NCBI RefSeq assembly: GCF_002876705.1
Contig: NZ_MDAG01000068.1
Coordinates: forward strand, 62,001-126,000
Direction of reading: 5' to 3'
Length of the DNA stretch: 64,000 bases
From: Enterovibrio norvegicus_B
GTDB taxonomy: Bacteria > Pseudomonadota > Gammaproteobacteria > Enterobacterales > Vibrionaceae
The notes beneath the pieces are model-generated. The model saw only the letters and a list, made by a program, of their open reading frames with translations. It ran no database searches and was not told the DNA's origin. Positions 34,375 through 43,740 of this stretch are shown one piece after another. Each line of letters begins with the position of its first letter. The stretch's first letter is position 1. The position numbers and the translations under genes are program-made.

Positions 34375-35241
34375 TTATGCCGCGGTCTGATTTCTACGCA
34401 GATACCACTCAGTAATATAGTCTGAAAGCGCTAAAACGGCGGGCTCACTCGCGCCAGGCTTGAGGCACAATCCACTGGCTATAGATGTTTCAAGGTTATC
34501 GTTATTTAGCCAGTCGAGTAGATCCATCTTGTCTGTCACAGAGCAAGCAGCAATAAGAGAAACCACCATGCCTGACTCAATTGCGGCATTCAGCCCATGG
34601 AAATCAGCAGCAGACAGCACAACCTGGTAGGGCACACCTGCACGATCAAGTAACTCCAATGCAAGCCTTCCCCAACGGCAATCACTTTCAATCGCGATAG
34701 GAATAGGGCGATCTTTACAGAAAGTGACATGCTTACTTTTTGCCCACACCAGTTTTTCTGTGAACAAAGGCGTCGCTGGGTATGTGTTGTCGTGAATATT
34801 GATCAATGCCAAGTCCAACCTGCCATCCACGACTTGTCTCAGTAAACGTTGGCTGCTGTTGCTTTGAACCGAAAGTTGAAGGTTTGGGTATCTCTCGGTA
34901 AATCCGTTAAGAATACGTCGAAATACGAGGTTTACGTAGTCGTCACAGACCCCTAGTTTAACCAAGCCATTCATGTCCGGACAGTGAAAGTGGGCCAGTG
35001 CTTCGTCATTGAGTTGGAGCATTTGTCGGGCATAACTCACCAAGGTTAAACCGTGTGTGGTGAGCTCATGTCGTCTTCCCTTTTTTTGAAAAAGTGACAC
35101 ACCGGAAACTTCTTCTAATTTTTTCATCTGCATACTTACCGCAGACTGTGTTCGGTGAACGCTATTGGCGGCCGCGGCGAAGTTTCCGCAATCAACAATG
35201 GCAACGAGGGTTCTGAGTTGGTCTAAATCGAAATTTGTCAT
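34375..35241 (-). CDS. LysR-family transcriptional regulator
   Basis: A 288-residue LysR-type regulator with an N-terminal HTH (FAAAANSVHRTQSAVSMQMK, about residues 21-40) and an effector-binding domain. The frame extends upstream to 35325, but the ATG at 35241 with AAGGAG 7 bases before it is the clear start. It is divergent from the DUF1127 gene 115 bp away, which may be one of its targets. Confidence 0.92.
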   Translation of the reverse strand: MTNFDLDQLRTLVAIVDCGNFAAAANSVHRTQSAVSMQMKKLEEVSGVSLFQKKGRRHELTTHGLTLVSYARQMLQLNDEALAHFHCPDMNGLVKLGVCDDYVNLVFRRILNGFTERYPNLQLSVQSNSSQRLLRQVVDGRLDLALINIHDNTYPATPLFTEKLVWAKSKHVTFCKDRPIPIAIESDCRWGRLALELLDRAGVPYQVVLSAADFHGLNAAIESGMVVSLIAACSVTDKMDLLDWLNNDNLETSIASGLCLKPGASEPAVLALSDYITEWYLRRNQTAA

Positions 35242-35356
35242 TACTTCAACTCCTTTGAAGTATTGGGCAAAAACTATTGGCTTTTCTGAATTATTAAATT
35301 GGTTAAAACTGCATCTGTCAAGCAAGAGGTCTAAAAGCGATTAAGCGGGGTGAAGC

Positions 35357-35602
35357 ATGAAAATCAATAGCGCAAAAAATTCACATGCAACTGAGTCTGA
35401 GAGCAAAACACCGTTTGAGCAATTCAAGCGCAATGTGTTAGCACGTATGGTTCATGCCGCTTGGTTGTTATGGCGAAAGCACGAGTTAATTTCTTCTCTT
35501 GAGCGAAGAAAAAACGATCCGCATTTTTTGAATGATATTGGCTTAACGCAAAAGGATGTTGAGCGAGAGATCGAGAAACTGAGAGCGCAGAAGCCATTTT
35601 AG
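35357..35602 (+). CDS. DUF1127 (YjiS-like) small protein
   Basis: An 81-residue protein whose C-terminal half matches DUF1127: W-rich helix AAWLLWRKHELISSLERR followed by DPHFLNDIGLTQKDVEREIEK (quoted in part). Small DUF1127 proteins are Arg-rich helices; in some alpha-proteobacteria they affect RNA turnover and phosphate or carbon metabolism, but this is not established here. It is divergent from a LysR regulator and is followed by a terminator. Confidence 0.88.
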   Translation: MKINSAKNSHATESESKTPFEQFKRNVLARMVHAAWLLWRKHELISSLERRKNDPHFLNDIGLTQKDVEREIEKLRAQKPF

Positions 35603-35657
35603 TTTAGGTTCAATACTACCGAGTTCGAGTCCATTAGCAGGTGATTTCTGCACATAT

Positions 35658-35690
35658 AACCGCAATGATTTGTCATTTGCGGTTTTCTTT
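35658..35690 (+). terminator. Intrinsic terminator after DUF1127 gene
   Basis: AACCGCAA (35658-35665) pairs with TTGCGGTT (35677-35684), the inner bases ATGA/TCAT can extend the stem, and TTTCTTTT follows. Confidence 0.8.
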
Positions 35691-36313
35691 TATTTACCCA
35701 AAGCGCTTTAACTGACGTCTACAAACACGCTTTACATCAGTGTATGAATCATTTCTCGCACTAAATTCTAGGCAATGAGACAGCGGCGTGGCCTCTGTTT
35801 AGTTAATATACATGCCATTGATATTCGGTGTGATTGGTTCCTTCTCGTTAAATAACGCAGACACATCAATGTGTAAAAATTTCTTTTGTTGTGTTTTGCT
35901 TAAGGAAAGAATCCTGACTATTCTTTTATTAAGACACTGAGTTTAAAGATATTGTTTAGCCCAGCATTAATGTGCGACAGGGCACATGGCTTTTGCAATG
36001 ATGATTCAAATGTGAGATGCTGGTCGCATAGAGATTGAGTCGATACAGTAAGTTGGTCTGTAAAAAGAGATTTAGGTCAGCAATAAAGGTTAGAACGCGA
36101 ATCTTCACACGCTGTTATTGCTGCCCAGATAGTTTGTCCCATTGAGAACAAGTTAATAACAAAAAGATCTGCCTTGAGTGGATCATTTATGGACACATAC
36201 AGTCATCAGGTTTTGGTTTGGTCGCCGACTGCCTAGTGATTGGTCCAATTTTGGCGTTACTGCATAGCTGGACTTTACGTTGCTTCGGCATTGAAAAGTT
36301 AAAATGAGTAACC
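35691..36313. other. Long A/T-rich intergenic stretch, possible small RNA
   Basis: More than 600 bp without a supported gene. A strong terminator at 36314-36339 ends it on the plus strand although no coding gene lies upstream within 700 bp. That implies an unannotated transcript, most likely a small RNA of up to a few hundred bases. A 14-codon frame (ATG 36305) overlaps the terminator. I recognise no known RNA family. Confidence 0.35.
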
Positions 36314-36339
36314 AACCCGGCACATGGACCGGGTTTTTT
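36314..36339 (+). terminator. Orphan intrinsic terminator
   Basis: AACCCGG, loop CACATGGA, CCGGGTT followed by TTTT. No gene on the plus strand ends nearby. Confidence 0.8.
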
Positions 36340-36380
36340 ATTGCCTGACGTTTGTGATTCACTCGCATTCGTTCGATATT

Positions 36381-36420
36381 TTCTCGCTTCTCGCTTCTCG
36401 CTTCTCGCTTCTCGTTTCTC
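36381..36420. repeat. Heptamer tandem array TTCTCGC
   Basis: TTCTCGC is repeated about 5.7 times (36381-36420), with one C-to-T change in the fifth copy. It lies between the orphan plus-strand terminator and the rnb terminator, in the gap after rnb. It is not coding; heptamers would shift frame with every copy gained or lost. Confidence 0.95.
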
Positions 36421-36431
36421 AAACGACAGAT

Positions 36432-36462
36432 ACAAAAAAGCCAGACTGTTGTCTGGCTTTCT
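36432..36462 (-). terminator. Intrinsic terminator of rnb
   Basis: On the minus strand AGCCAGAC, loop AACA, GTCTGGCT is followed by a T run (TTTTTTG). It lies about 32 bp beyond the rnb stop. Confidence 0.9.
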
Positions 36463-36493
36463 GAATTTAACCGCGAAGTTAATGCACTAACGC

Positions 36494-38494
36494 TTATTCG
36501 CTTTTAGCGGCTTCTTCTGTTTCTAGCTTCTCAGCAACGACAGCAAATTCACGTGTTGGCTTACCTACGATAGAACGCGTAGTTTCTTTGATGTCTGCCA
36601 ATACGATTTCTATTTGGTCACCCAGTTGGAATGCTTTGTTGCCATCTACAGAGATGGTGCCTTGATCGCCATTACATTCAACACGCTTCTTGTTATCAAC
36701 AATCAATGAGCCTGGAATGAAGGCCATTGCGCCATTTTCAAGTAGGCGGGTACGCATGCCAGCACGGTTGATGTCGAAAATCTCAGCGGTGAAGGTTGTT
36801 TTGGCTGCCACGCTGTCTTTCAACAGGCGAACGTACAACCAATCAGCAACATCACGTTCCGCCATGCGGTGGTGCTTACGATGCAAAGCCAATTCATCAC
36901 CAATGAGCTCATCTGGTGTTTGTGCAGCAGTTTCACCGCGCACAATCGCTTTCAATAAGCGGTGGTTCAGCATGTCACCGTATTTACGGATTGGAGAAGT
37001 CCATGTCGCGTAAACATCGAGGCCCATTGCGAAGTGCGGCGCTGGGGTGTTGCCTACTTCACTGTAAGATTGGAACTTACGAATGCGGTTGTCCAAGAAG
37101 CTCGTGTCTTGTTCATTCAACCAACGGCGTAGCGCGCTGAAGCCTTCTAGCGTTGCTAGGGTTTCTACGTCTGTTTCGCCGCCATGGCTATTGAGTAGTT
37201 CAACCGCCTCTGCGATTTTCTCAGGGTTGAAGCCCGCGTGTGTATTAAACACGCCGAAACCAAAGTGTTCGCGAAGCGCACGACCCGCACAGATGTTGGC
37301 GGTGATCATGGATTCTTCAACCATGCGGTTAGCAATGCGTCGTGCATCCACATGGATAGCAACAACATCGTTATCTTCGCTCAGTTCGAAACGGTAGTCT
37401 GGACGGTCAGGGAAGGTGACTGCGTTAGTTTCACGCCAGTTCATACGTGCTTTTGCAAGTGCATGAAGGGCAGTGACTTGTTCTGCAATGACTTCAGATG
37501 GCTGCCATTTCTCGCAGTGACCTGTTTCGATGAAATCCGACACATTGTCGTAAGCCAGACGGCCCTGTGATTTAACCCACGCTGAGAAGAACTGTGCGTC
37601 GTCTTTGATGGTGCCGTCAGTATCGACGGTGACTCGGCAGCAAAGAGATGGACGTACTTCATTTTCACGCAGTGAACACAAGTCATCGCTTAGTTCACGC
37701 GGAAGCATTGGGATATTGCGACCAGGCAAATAGATGGTATAGCCACGCTCGCGTGCTTGACGATCTAGATCGGTGTTTTCAGCAACGTAACCGGTTGGGT
37801 CTGCAATTGCGATGGTCAGTGTAAACGTGCCATCGTTGTTCGCTACGGTGTGGAGTGCATCATCCATGTCTTTGGTTGATTCACTGTCAATCGTAATAAA
37901 AGGAACGTGGGTGAGATCTTCGCGTACGAGTGATTCATCCAACATGTCCCATTGCGCTTGTGGCGCAGGTTCTTGGTTCGGCAAGTTATGCTTTGCTAAC
38001 GTTACCCACCAAGGTGCGATTTTGTCATTGGCGTCGGTGATTTTTTCGCTGATTTCACAGAAGAAACCGTTACCGCCTTTAAGAGGGTGCTGCGTTAAAT
38101 TAGCAACAACCCAATCGCCTTCTGCCAATTCACTGTGGCTAATGCCTTTGCGTGTTTTCGCGCGAATAGCATCTTTTAACTGAGGATGATCTGGAACAAC
38201 GTTCAATTTGTCGCGAATAAGCTTAACGCGACCGATAAAACGCTCCACTGATTGCTCAAGCAACTCATCGGGTTCAGCGACTTCTTTGTCTTTTTCAGTA
38301 CGAATTAGAGCCACAACCTTGTCACCGTGCATGACTTTTTTCATGTACGGAGGTGGGATGAAGTAGCTGTTTTTATCGTCAGCTTCCAAAAAGCCAAAAC
38401 CTTTTTCTGTGGCTTTGATCGTGCCTTCTTTCTTTGGAATGCTTTCTTTGATTTGTTGTTTTAGTTGTGCAAGTAGCGGATTGTCTTGAAACAT
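36494..38494 (-). CDS. rnb: Exoribonuclease II (RNase II)
   Basis: RNase II degrades single-stranded RNA processively from the 3-prime end. The 666-residue product aligns over its length with E. coli Rnb (identical MFQDNPLLAQLKQQ opening). Domains are CSD1, CSD2, the RNB catalytic domain and a C-terminal S1 domain. The catalytic acidic residues are Asp203, Asp209, Asp211 and Asp212 (DSESTKDMDD), two positions beyond the E. coli numbering. About 20 extra residues at the C-terminus are Glu/Lys/Ala-rich. It is monocistronic, with a terminator and a heptamer repeat after it. Confidence 0.97.
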   Translation of the reverse strand: MFQDNPLLAQLKQQIKESIPKKEGTIKATEKGFGFLEADDKNSYFIPPPYMKKVMHGDKVVALIRTEKDKEVAEPDELLEQSVERFIGRVKLIRDKLNVVPDHPQLKDAIRAKTRKGISHSELAEGDWVVANLTQHPLKGGNGFFCEISEKITDANDKIAPWWVTLAKHNLPNQEPAPQAQWDMLDESLVREDLTHVPFITIDSESTKDMDDALHTVANNDGTFTLTIAIADPTGYVAENTDLDRQARERGYTIYLPGRNIPMLPRELSDDLCSLRENEVRPSLCCRVTVDTDGTIKDDAQFFSAWVKSQGRLAYDNVSDFIETGHCEKWQPSEVIAEQVTALHALAKARMNWRETNAVTFPDRPDYRFELSEDNDVVAIHVDARRIANRMVEESMITANICAGRALREHFGFGVFNTHAGFNPEKIAEAVELLNSHGGETDVETLATLEGFSALRRWLNEQDTSFLDNRIRKFQSYSEVGNTPAPHFAMGLDVYATWTSPIRKYGDMLNHRLLKAIVRGETAAQTPDELIGDELALHRKHHRMAERDVADWLYVRLLKDSVAAKTTFTAEIFDINRAGMRTRLLENGAMAFIPGSLIVDNKKRVECNGDQGTISVDGNKAFQLGDQIEIVLADIKETTRSIVGKPTREFAVVAEKLETEEAAKSE

Positions 38495-38691
38495 TAGCCT
38501 GGTCTCAGAATGTGAACCGCCACACTATACGTATTCGGGACGCTAAAACCAAGGTGTACCACGTTAGAATTTCCGACGATGAATAGTGCAAAAACTTAGT
38601 GGAGCCTCCCAAACTGGATGTAATCAGTATGCCTAATGTTCTTGAAATGACAGAATGACTTGAGAAATGTCCCAAGTATGAGAAGGCATAG

Positions 38692-40359
38692 ATGGAAAAT
38701 GCGCAGTTAAGCAGCCCTACAAGAATTGTTAAGAAAGCCGACTCGTTAGAAGGATGGTGTGAAGAAGTCTTTGATCGCCTTAGACAGAGGAACGAAGCGC
38801 AAAATATCGCTCTGTTCATTTGGCATGAAGAAGGTTTGAAACTCGTTGCCAGTCAAACCCAGCGCGAGTTTTGCTTCTTTCAACAATTTCGCCCTGCAGA
38901 AGAATACAGCGGTTATCGTATTGATTGGGAAAAGCTCGCTGAAAGCGTTAAGGAAAACGACGGCTCATACATTTCAGAACTTCCTATCAATGCGGCATGG
39001 CGACAAAGTTCAATGCAGTGGGAACATGCAGTTATTCCTCTTTATGAAAATGAAGAAATTCTTGGCTACATGCTACTGGAAGTGGAATTGTTTAATGAAG
39101 AGAAGAAATTTTCCGAATCCAGCTTACTGTGGCTAAAAGATCGCGCTGAACGACAATTAAAATGTCGAATCCTTTCTCACAACCTTAATCAATTCCATTT
39201 ATCCAGTAAGAAAAATGAACTCGATCTGGCATTGAATAACCATACGCTTGCTTCTCAGCTCTCTCATTTAAAAAGTCTGCATGAGATTTCCCTTCGCTTT
39301 ACTAAGGCAACATCCATCAGTTCGTTATGCCGTATTGCAGTAGAGCTAGGAAAGAGCCGGCTTCAAATTGACCGTATGGCGATTTTTCTTTGTGACATGG
39401 AAACCTGCATGATGTGGGGGACATGGGGCACCGATAAATACGGTAATACGATAGACAGATCGGATGTAAACCAAGATTTACCCAACAACCCGTTCATGGA
39501 AGAAGCCTTGGCTCGAAAGAATGAGCTCATCGTGAAAGAGAACGTGCCATTGTACTTCGGTCAGGAACAAGTCGGGATCGGTTGGAATATCATGATGGCG
39601 ATGTGGAACAATGATGAATGCATAGGGTGGATTGCGGCAGATAACCTTATCTATAAATCGCCATTGGATGAGCCTAAAAAAGAAGCCATCAAATTGCTTG
39701 CGGCGTCTGTGTGTCAAAAAATCATAAAGCTCAGAGAAACAGAAGAAGCGGATGAGCGCTTCTATCAGTTACAAGAACACTGCCGTCGTCAGACTCAAGA
39801 CCTAGAGTATCTGCAGTCTCGTGTGGACGTGGTCAATGCACAAAATCAATGGCTAGGTATTCATGATGCGTCAACGGGATTATTGGGGACGCGTTACTTC
39901 GACTTGAGTTTCGCCTCTTTTGTTGCATGTGCCAGAGACAGGCGACGGAATATTGCCAGCTTCTCTATTTGCATGGACTTCTATAAAGCATTTCAGAAAG
40001 CCTATGGGGAAGAAGCAACCATTCGGGTTTTCCAAACCATTGCAAGGGAAGTGAAATCCATCATTAAACCGGTGGGACTGAACATGCTCTTCACAACCCA
40101 ACCAGGAAAGCTCTCTCTATTGGTTCATTGCAATGATGAAGTCCTGTTGAAAGAGATTGCAGATAAAATTGTAAAAACAGCGTATACGCTAAATATTGAA
40201 AACAAGGCGTCACCCTTTTATCAACGCGTGACACTGAGTGTTGGGCTGTCGACAAATTGTGTTTCTTTGTTCAGTTTGCAAAGCAAAGTGTTAAAGAAAG
40301 CAGAAAAAGCGTGTTTGATGGCGGAGAAGTTAGGGAAAAATCGCTATTGCGTAGACTAG
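38692..40359 (+). CDS. GAF-domain protein with degenerate GGDEF domain
   Basis: A 555-residue soluble protein. Residues about 20-160 and 195-345 look like two GAF-type sensory domains, joined by a helical segment; a coiled coil (about 350-385) leads to a C-terminal GGDEF-fold domain (390-555). The signature loop reads QPGKL (470-474) where GGDEF is expected, and the phosphate-binding and metal residues upstream are also altered. It is therefore unlikely to make c-di-GMP and may act as a sensor or effector. GAGAAGG precedes the ATG. Neighbouring rnb and deaD give no clue. Confidence 0.85.
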   Translation: MENAQLSSPTRIVKKADSLEGWCEEVFDRLRQRNEAQNIALFIWHEEGLKLVASQTQREFCFFQQFRPAEEYSGYRIDWEKLAESVKENDGSYISELPINAAWRQSSMQWEHAVIPLYENEEILGYMLLEVELFNEEKKFSESSLLWLKDRAERQLKCRILSHNLNQFHLSSKKNELDLALNNHTLASQLSHLKSLHEISLRFTKATSISSLCRIAVELGKSRLQIDRMAIFLCDMETCMMWGTWGTDKYGNTIDRSDVNQDLPNNPFMEEALARKNELIVKENVPLYFGQEQVGIGWNIMMAMWNNDECIGWIAADNLIYKSPLDEPKKEAIKLLAASVCQKIIKLRETEEADERFYQLQEHCRRQTQDLEYLQSRVDVVNAQNQWLGIHDASTGLLGTRYFDLSFASFVACARDRRRNIASFSICMDFYKAFQKAYGEEATIRVFQTIAREVKSIIKPVGLNMLFTTQPGKLSLLVHCNDEVLLKEIADKIVKTAYTLNIENKASPFYQRVTLSVGLSTNCVSLFSLQSKVLKKAEKACLMAEKLGKNRYCVD

Positions 40360-40433
40360 AAAAAACGGTGCCTAGAAGTTTGATTGCCTGATTTAACAGC
40401 AAATTGCTACGTAATTAGACGTTTGCAGTCAAA

Positions 40434-40491
40434 AAGCCATCAGTCGTAGAAAGAATTGTGAACTTGTTCAATTTTTTCTGGCTTTTTTTGG
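40434..40491 (+). terminator. Long stem terminator after GAF-GGDEF-like gene
   Basis: AAAAAGCCA (40434-40442) pairs with TGGCTTTTTTT at the far end; the intervening bases fold into a second A/T-rich hairpin (AGAAAGAATTG / CAATTTTTTCT). The long stem ending in a T run fits an intrinsic terminator. Confidence 0.7.
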
Positions 40492-40662
40492 TTTATTAGC
40501 GCAGAATTCTCGCCTCATTTGTCGAGGCCCGTAGCGTTGGATGCTGTTGCAGTGAGTAGGAAGTCATTTGATTTAATTCATATTGACCCTGCATCAGTAA
40601 GGATAACAGTGCAAAACCGCTAACAGGGGCCCCGTTACTTTAGTCTATATATTGGGATCCCA
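40492..40662 (+). promoter_or_regulatory. Long 5-prime leader region of deaD
   Basis: About 170 bp before the deaD ATG contain a promoter-like sequence (TTGGTT and CAGAATTCT at about 40488-40510) and several G/C-rich segments, including the GGGGCCCC palindrome at 40627-40634, that could form a structured leader. Long structured leaders are known for cold-induced RNA helicase genes. Fold details were not computed. Confidence 0.4.
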
Positions 40663-42576
40663 ATGCAAGATACTGTTACTGAATTTCGTCAGTTAGATCT
40701 GTCTGAAAACCTTCTTTCCGCTTTAGATTCAATTGGCTTCGTATCACCAACGCCAATTCAAGCGGCTTCGATTCCTCTTCTATTGACTGGTGCTGATGCA
40801 CTGGGCAAGGCACAAACCGGTACGGGTAAAACCGCAGCGTTTTCACTGCCAGTTCTGAACAAAATCGATCTGAACCAACACAAGCCACAAGCTATTGTTA
40901 TGGCGCCTACTCGTGAATTGGCTATTCAGGTTGCTGCAGAAGTTAAACTTCTGGGTAAAAACATCGCTGGCTTGAAAGTGCTAGAGATCTACGGTGGTGC
41001 ATCTATCGTCGATCAAATGCGTGCTCTGCGTTCAGGCGCTCACGTTGTTGTTGGTACTCCTGGTCGTGTTAAAGACCTTATCAACCGCGAACGCCTACAG
41101 CTAGACGAAGTGAAAACTTTCGTACTAGATGAAGCCGATGAAATGCTGAAAATGGGTTTCGTTGACGACGTAACTTGGATCATGGAACAAGCACCAGAAA
41201 CTGCGCAGCGCGTACTTTTCTCTGCAACCATGCCTCCAATCGTTAAAGAAATCGTTGATCGTTTCCTACGTAACCCAGCGCGCATTGACGTTGCAGGTAG
41301 CAACCGTACTGTTGAGAAAGTTGAGCAACAATTCTGGGTTGTTAAAGGCGTAGAGAAAGATGAAGCAATGGCTCGTCTTCTTGAAACTGAAGAAACTGAC
41401 GCATCAATCGTGTTCGTTCGTACTCGTCAAGATACCGAGCGTCTGGCTGATTGGTTGCAAGCACGTGGCTTTAAAGCTGCGGCACTTCACGGTGACATTC
41501 CACAGTCACTGCGTGAGCGCACTGTTGACCACATCAAACGTGGCGTAATCGATATCCTAGTAGCAACTGACGTTGTTGCTCGTGGTCTTGACGTTCCACG
41601 TATTACACACGTATTCAACTACGACATCCCATTCGATGTTGAGTCATACATTCACCGTATTGGTCGTACTGGCCGTGCTGGTCGTGCTGGTAAAGCGATT
41701 CTGTTGGTTCGTACCAACCAAATCCGCATGCTGCGCACCATTGAACGTGTAACTTCAACGCGTATGGATGAGCTTGAGCTTCCTGCACGTGATAAAGTTG
41801 CTGCTTGTCGCCTAGCGGCACTGGCTACTGACCTTGCAGAGCAAAAAGAATCAGAAAGCATCGAAGCATTCGTTGGTCTGATTGAGAAGCTTCAAGAGCA
41901 GATCGACGTTGATGCAGCAACTCTTGCTGCAATGCTTCTTCAGCGCCAACAAGGTAAGCGTCCGTTGTTCTACACCGGTCCAGACCCAATGGTTGCAGCT
42001 ATTGAGCGTGAAAACAAACGTCGTGAATCACGTCGTGATGAGCGCCCTCGTGACGGTAGCCGTCCTGAGCGTGGCGAGCGTCGTAGCTACAACGCTGAAG
42101 ATTGGGATATCTACCAACTTCAAGTTGGTCGTGACCAAGGCGTTCAAGTTAAAGACATCGTTGGTGCAATTGCGAATGAACTAGGTCTTGATAAGAACTC
42201 AATCGGTTCTATCAAACTAGCAACTGGCCACACTTACGTGCAACTTCCTAAGAAGATGCCAAAAGAAGTATTGGGTCAACTTAAGCAACTGCGTATTCGC
42301 CAAAAAGCAACTGAAGCTCAGTTGGTTGAAGGTTCAGTGAACATGGATCCACCACGCCGTCGTACCGGTGGTGACCGTGATCGCAACAGCAATGGTGGTA
42401 ACGGCGGCCGTCGTTTTGACAACAATGGCCCACGCGGTGGTAACAACCGTGGTGATCGTGCTCCTCGCGGTGACCGTGCTCCACGTGGTGAAGGCGAACA
42501 ACGTCGCTTTAACCGTGACCGTGGTAGCGACAGCCGTTCATCATTCCGTGGTGAGCGTCGTCACGCTGACGCATAA
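40663..42576 (+). CDS. deaD: DEAD-box RNA helicase DeaD/CsdA
   Basis: A 637-residue ATP-dependent RNA helicase of the DeaD/CsdA group, acting in ribosome assembly and RNA decay at low temperature. Motifs include the Q motif, AQTGTGKT (50-57), PTREL, DEAD (156-159), SATMPP, the helicase C domain with HRIGRTGRAGR, the DbpA/CsdA RNA-binding domain (about 480-560) and an Arg/Gly-rich tail (560-637). The tail contains repeats of GDRAPRG. Its codon usage is strongly biased to preferred codons, as in highly expressed genes. A strong terminator follows. Confidence 0.97.
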   Translation: MQDTVTEFRQLDLSENLLSALDSIGFVSPTPIQAASIPLLLTGADALGKAQTGTGKTAAFSLPVLNKIDLNQHKPQAIVMAPTRELAIQVAAEVKLLGKNIAGLKVLEIYGGASIVDQMRALRSGAHVVVGTPGRVKDLINRERLQLDEVKTFVLDEADEMLKMGFVDDVTWIMEQAPETAQRVLFSATMPPIVKEIVDRFLRNPARIDVAGSNRTVEKVEQQFWVVKGVEKDEAMARLLETEETDASIVFVRTRQDTERLADWLQARGFKAAALHGDIPQSLRERTVDHIKRGVIDILVATDVVARGLDVPRITHVFNYDIPFDVESYIHRIGRTGRAGRAGKAILLVRTNQIRMLRTIERVTSTRMDELELPARDKVAACRLAALATDLAEQKESESIEAFVGLIEKLQEQIDVDAATLAAMLLQRQQGKRPLFYTGPDPMVAAIERENKRRESRRDERPRDGSRPERGERRSYNAEDWDIYQLQVGRDQGVQVKDIVGAIANELGLDKNSIGSIKLATGHTYVQLPKKMPKEVLGQLKQLRIRQKATEAQLVEGSVNMDPPRRRTGGDRDRNSNGGNGGRRFDNNGPRGGNNRGDRAPRGDRAPRGEGEQRRFNRDRGSDSRSSFRGERRHADA

Positions 42577-42593
42577 TAACGAACCCTCGTTAT

Positions 42594-42625
42594 AAAAAAG
42601 AGCCAGCTTATGCTGGCTCTTTTTG
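42594..42625 (+). terminator. Intrinsic terminator of deaD
   Basis: AAAAAAGAGCCAGC, loop TTAT, GCTGGCTCTTTTT. A classic strong terminator 17 bp after the stop. Confidence 0.95.
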
Positions 42626-42929
42626 TATGTATCGATAGTCCTATTTGTGCAAAAAATGCTTAAGCTACTTCTGCTTCTGCTTCTGCTTCTGCTTCTGCTT
42701 CTGCTTCTGCTTACCCCCATCCACATCCGTGATTTTTTGCGTACAACGGCGACGCGGCACAGCGAACAACCCAAATCTGCTTTTGAATGTTGATCCACAG
42801 GTCATACGTTTCTCCCACTTTTGCTACGTAGTCGTATGCACTTCCTTGCTATATTTCATCTATCCGCTGCTCGCGAGTGGGAATGTGTCAAATAAACGTT
42901 CATGTTTCCTTCAGTTTGAGGACTGTCTT
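42626..42929. other. Intergenic region with hexamer repeat, no gene
   Basis: About 300 bp between the deaD terminator and the cupin gene. It contains the CTTCTG array. An open frame runs in from 42645 but encodes a run of Cys-Phe repeats from the array and no family sequence, so it is not treated as coding. Confidence 0.6.
42668..42712. repeat. Hexamer tandem array CTTCTG
   Basis: CTTCTG is repeated 7.5 times without error (42668-42712), beginning 43 bp beyond the deaD terminator. Confidence 0.97.
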
Positions 42930-43592
42930 ATGCTGAACATGCAGTTTGATAGACGCGTCATTATTGATACCCAATCACTCGGTTGGCAACCATCCCCCGC
43001 CGAAGGTGTGTTTAGAAAACCGTTGGCACGAGAAGATGCTGAGCGGGGACACGCCACCAGTATTGTGAAGTACGTCCCCAACAGCGCCTTTTCCCTTCAT
43101 CAGCACCCCATGGGTGAAGAGATATTTGTGCTCGATGGCGTATTTTCTGACGAGTTTGGTGACTATCCAACGGGCACCTATCTTCGTAATCCGCCTGGAA
43201 CATCTCACGCGCCTTTTAGCCGTTTGGGGTGCACCTTATTGGTAAAACTTCATCAGTTCTCTCCGAATGATACGCATCAAGTACAAATAAATACACGTGA
43301 TGCGGAATGGGTAGACGGGCAGGGCAAATTGAAAATGCTGTTGCTCCATGAATTCAATGGAGAGCAGGTTGCGCTGATACGTTGGCCTGCTGGTCAGCAC
43401 TTTTTTTCTATCTCACACTTTTGTGGTGAAGAGGTATTCGTGCTGAGTGGGGAGTATCGCGATGAGTTTGGTCATTACCGACCTGGCACCTGGATCAGAA
43501 ACCCGCACATGTTTGAATATAACCCTTATGCCGAGGAAGATACCTTGCTTTGGGTAAAAGTAGGGCACCTCCCTTATCCTAAGCCTCTTTGA
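42930..43592 (+). CDS. Double-cupin protein (ChrR-like)
   Basis: A 220-residue protein made of two similar cupin units: HQHPMGEEIFVLDGVFSDEFG (first, about residues 53-73, quoted with gaps here) and SHFCGEEVFVLSGEYRDEFG (second). The pattern and Asp/Glu/His spacing resemble the cupin part of ChrR anti-sigma factors, but the zinc-binding anti-sigma N-terminus is missing and no sigma factor lies nearby. The start at 42930 has GAGGAC before it; the frame upstream runs through the CTTCTG array and is not coding. A metal-dependent enzyme or redox sensor is possible. Confidence 0.82.
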   Translation: MLNMQFDRRVIIDTQSLGWQPSPAEGVFRKPLAREDAERGHATSIVKYVPNSAFSLHQHPMGEEIFVLDGVFSDEFGDYPTGTYLRNPPGTSHAPFSRLGCTLLVKLHQFSPNDTHQVQINTRDAEWVDGQGKLKMLLLHEFNGEQVALIRWPAGQHFFSISHFCGEEVFVLSGEYRDEFGHYRPGTWIRNPHMFEYNPYAEEDTLLWVKVGHLPYPKPL

Positions 43593-43740
43593 AAAGTATG
43601 CGTTCGACGCAAAACAGAGACAAATGTCTATACGTTTCACCGCTAGTATGGTGGTTGAGTGAATAGCTTGAGAATTCGGTCGTTTCTTGACAATGGCTCA
43701 GTTTTTTTGGCTCAAAACTTATAGGACGCGATGGACGAGG

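Noticed and set aside
36183..36435. Two minus-strand ORFs with RSEKREAR-type repeats
   Set aside because: The repeated residues are a translation of the TTCTCGC array, and the frames also cross the orphan terminator.
42668..42712. CRISPR-like repeats
   Set aside because: The units are 6 bp and directly adjacent without spacers, so this is a simple tandem repeat.
42645..42929. N-terminal extension of the cupin frame
   Set aside because: It reads through the CTTCTG array as a Cys-Phe repeat and has no family similarity; a good start with GAGGAC lies at 42930.
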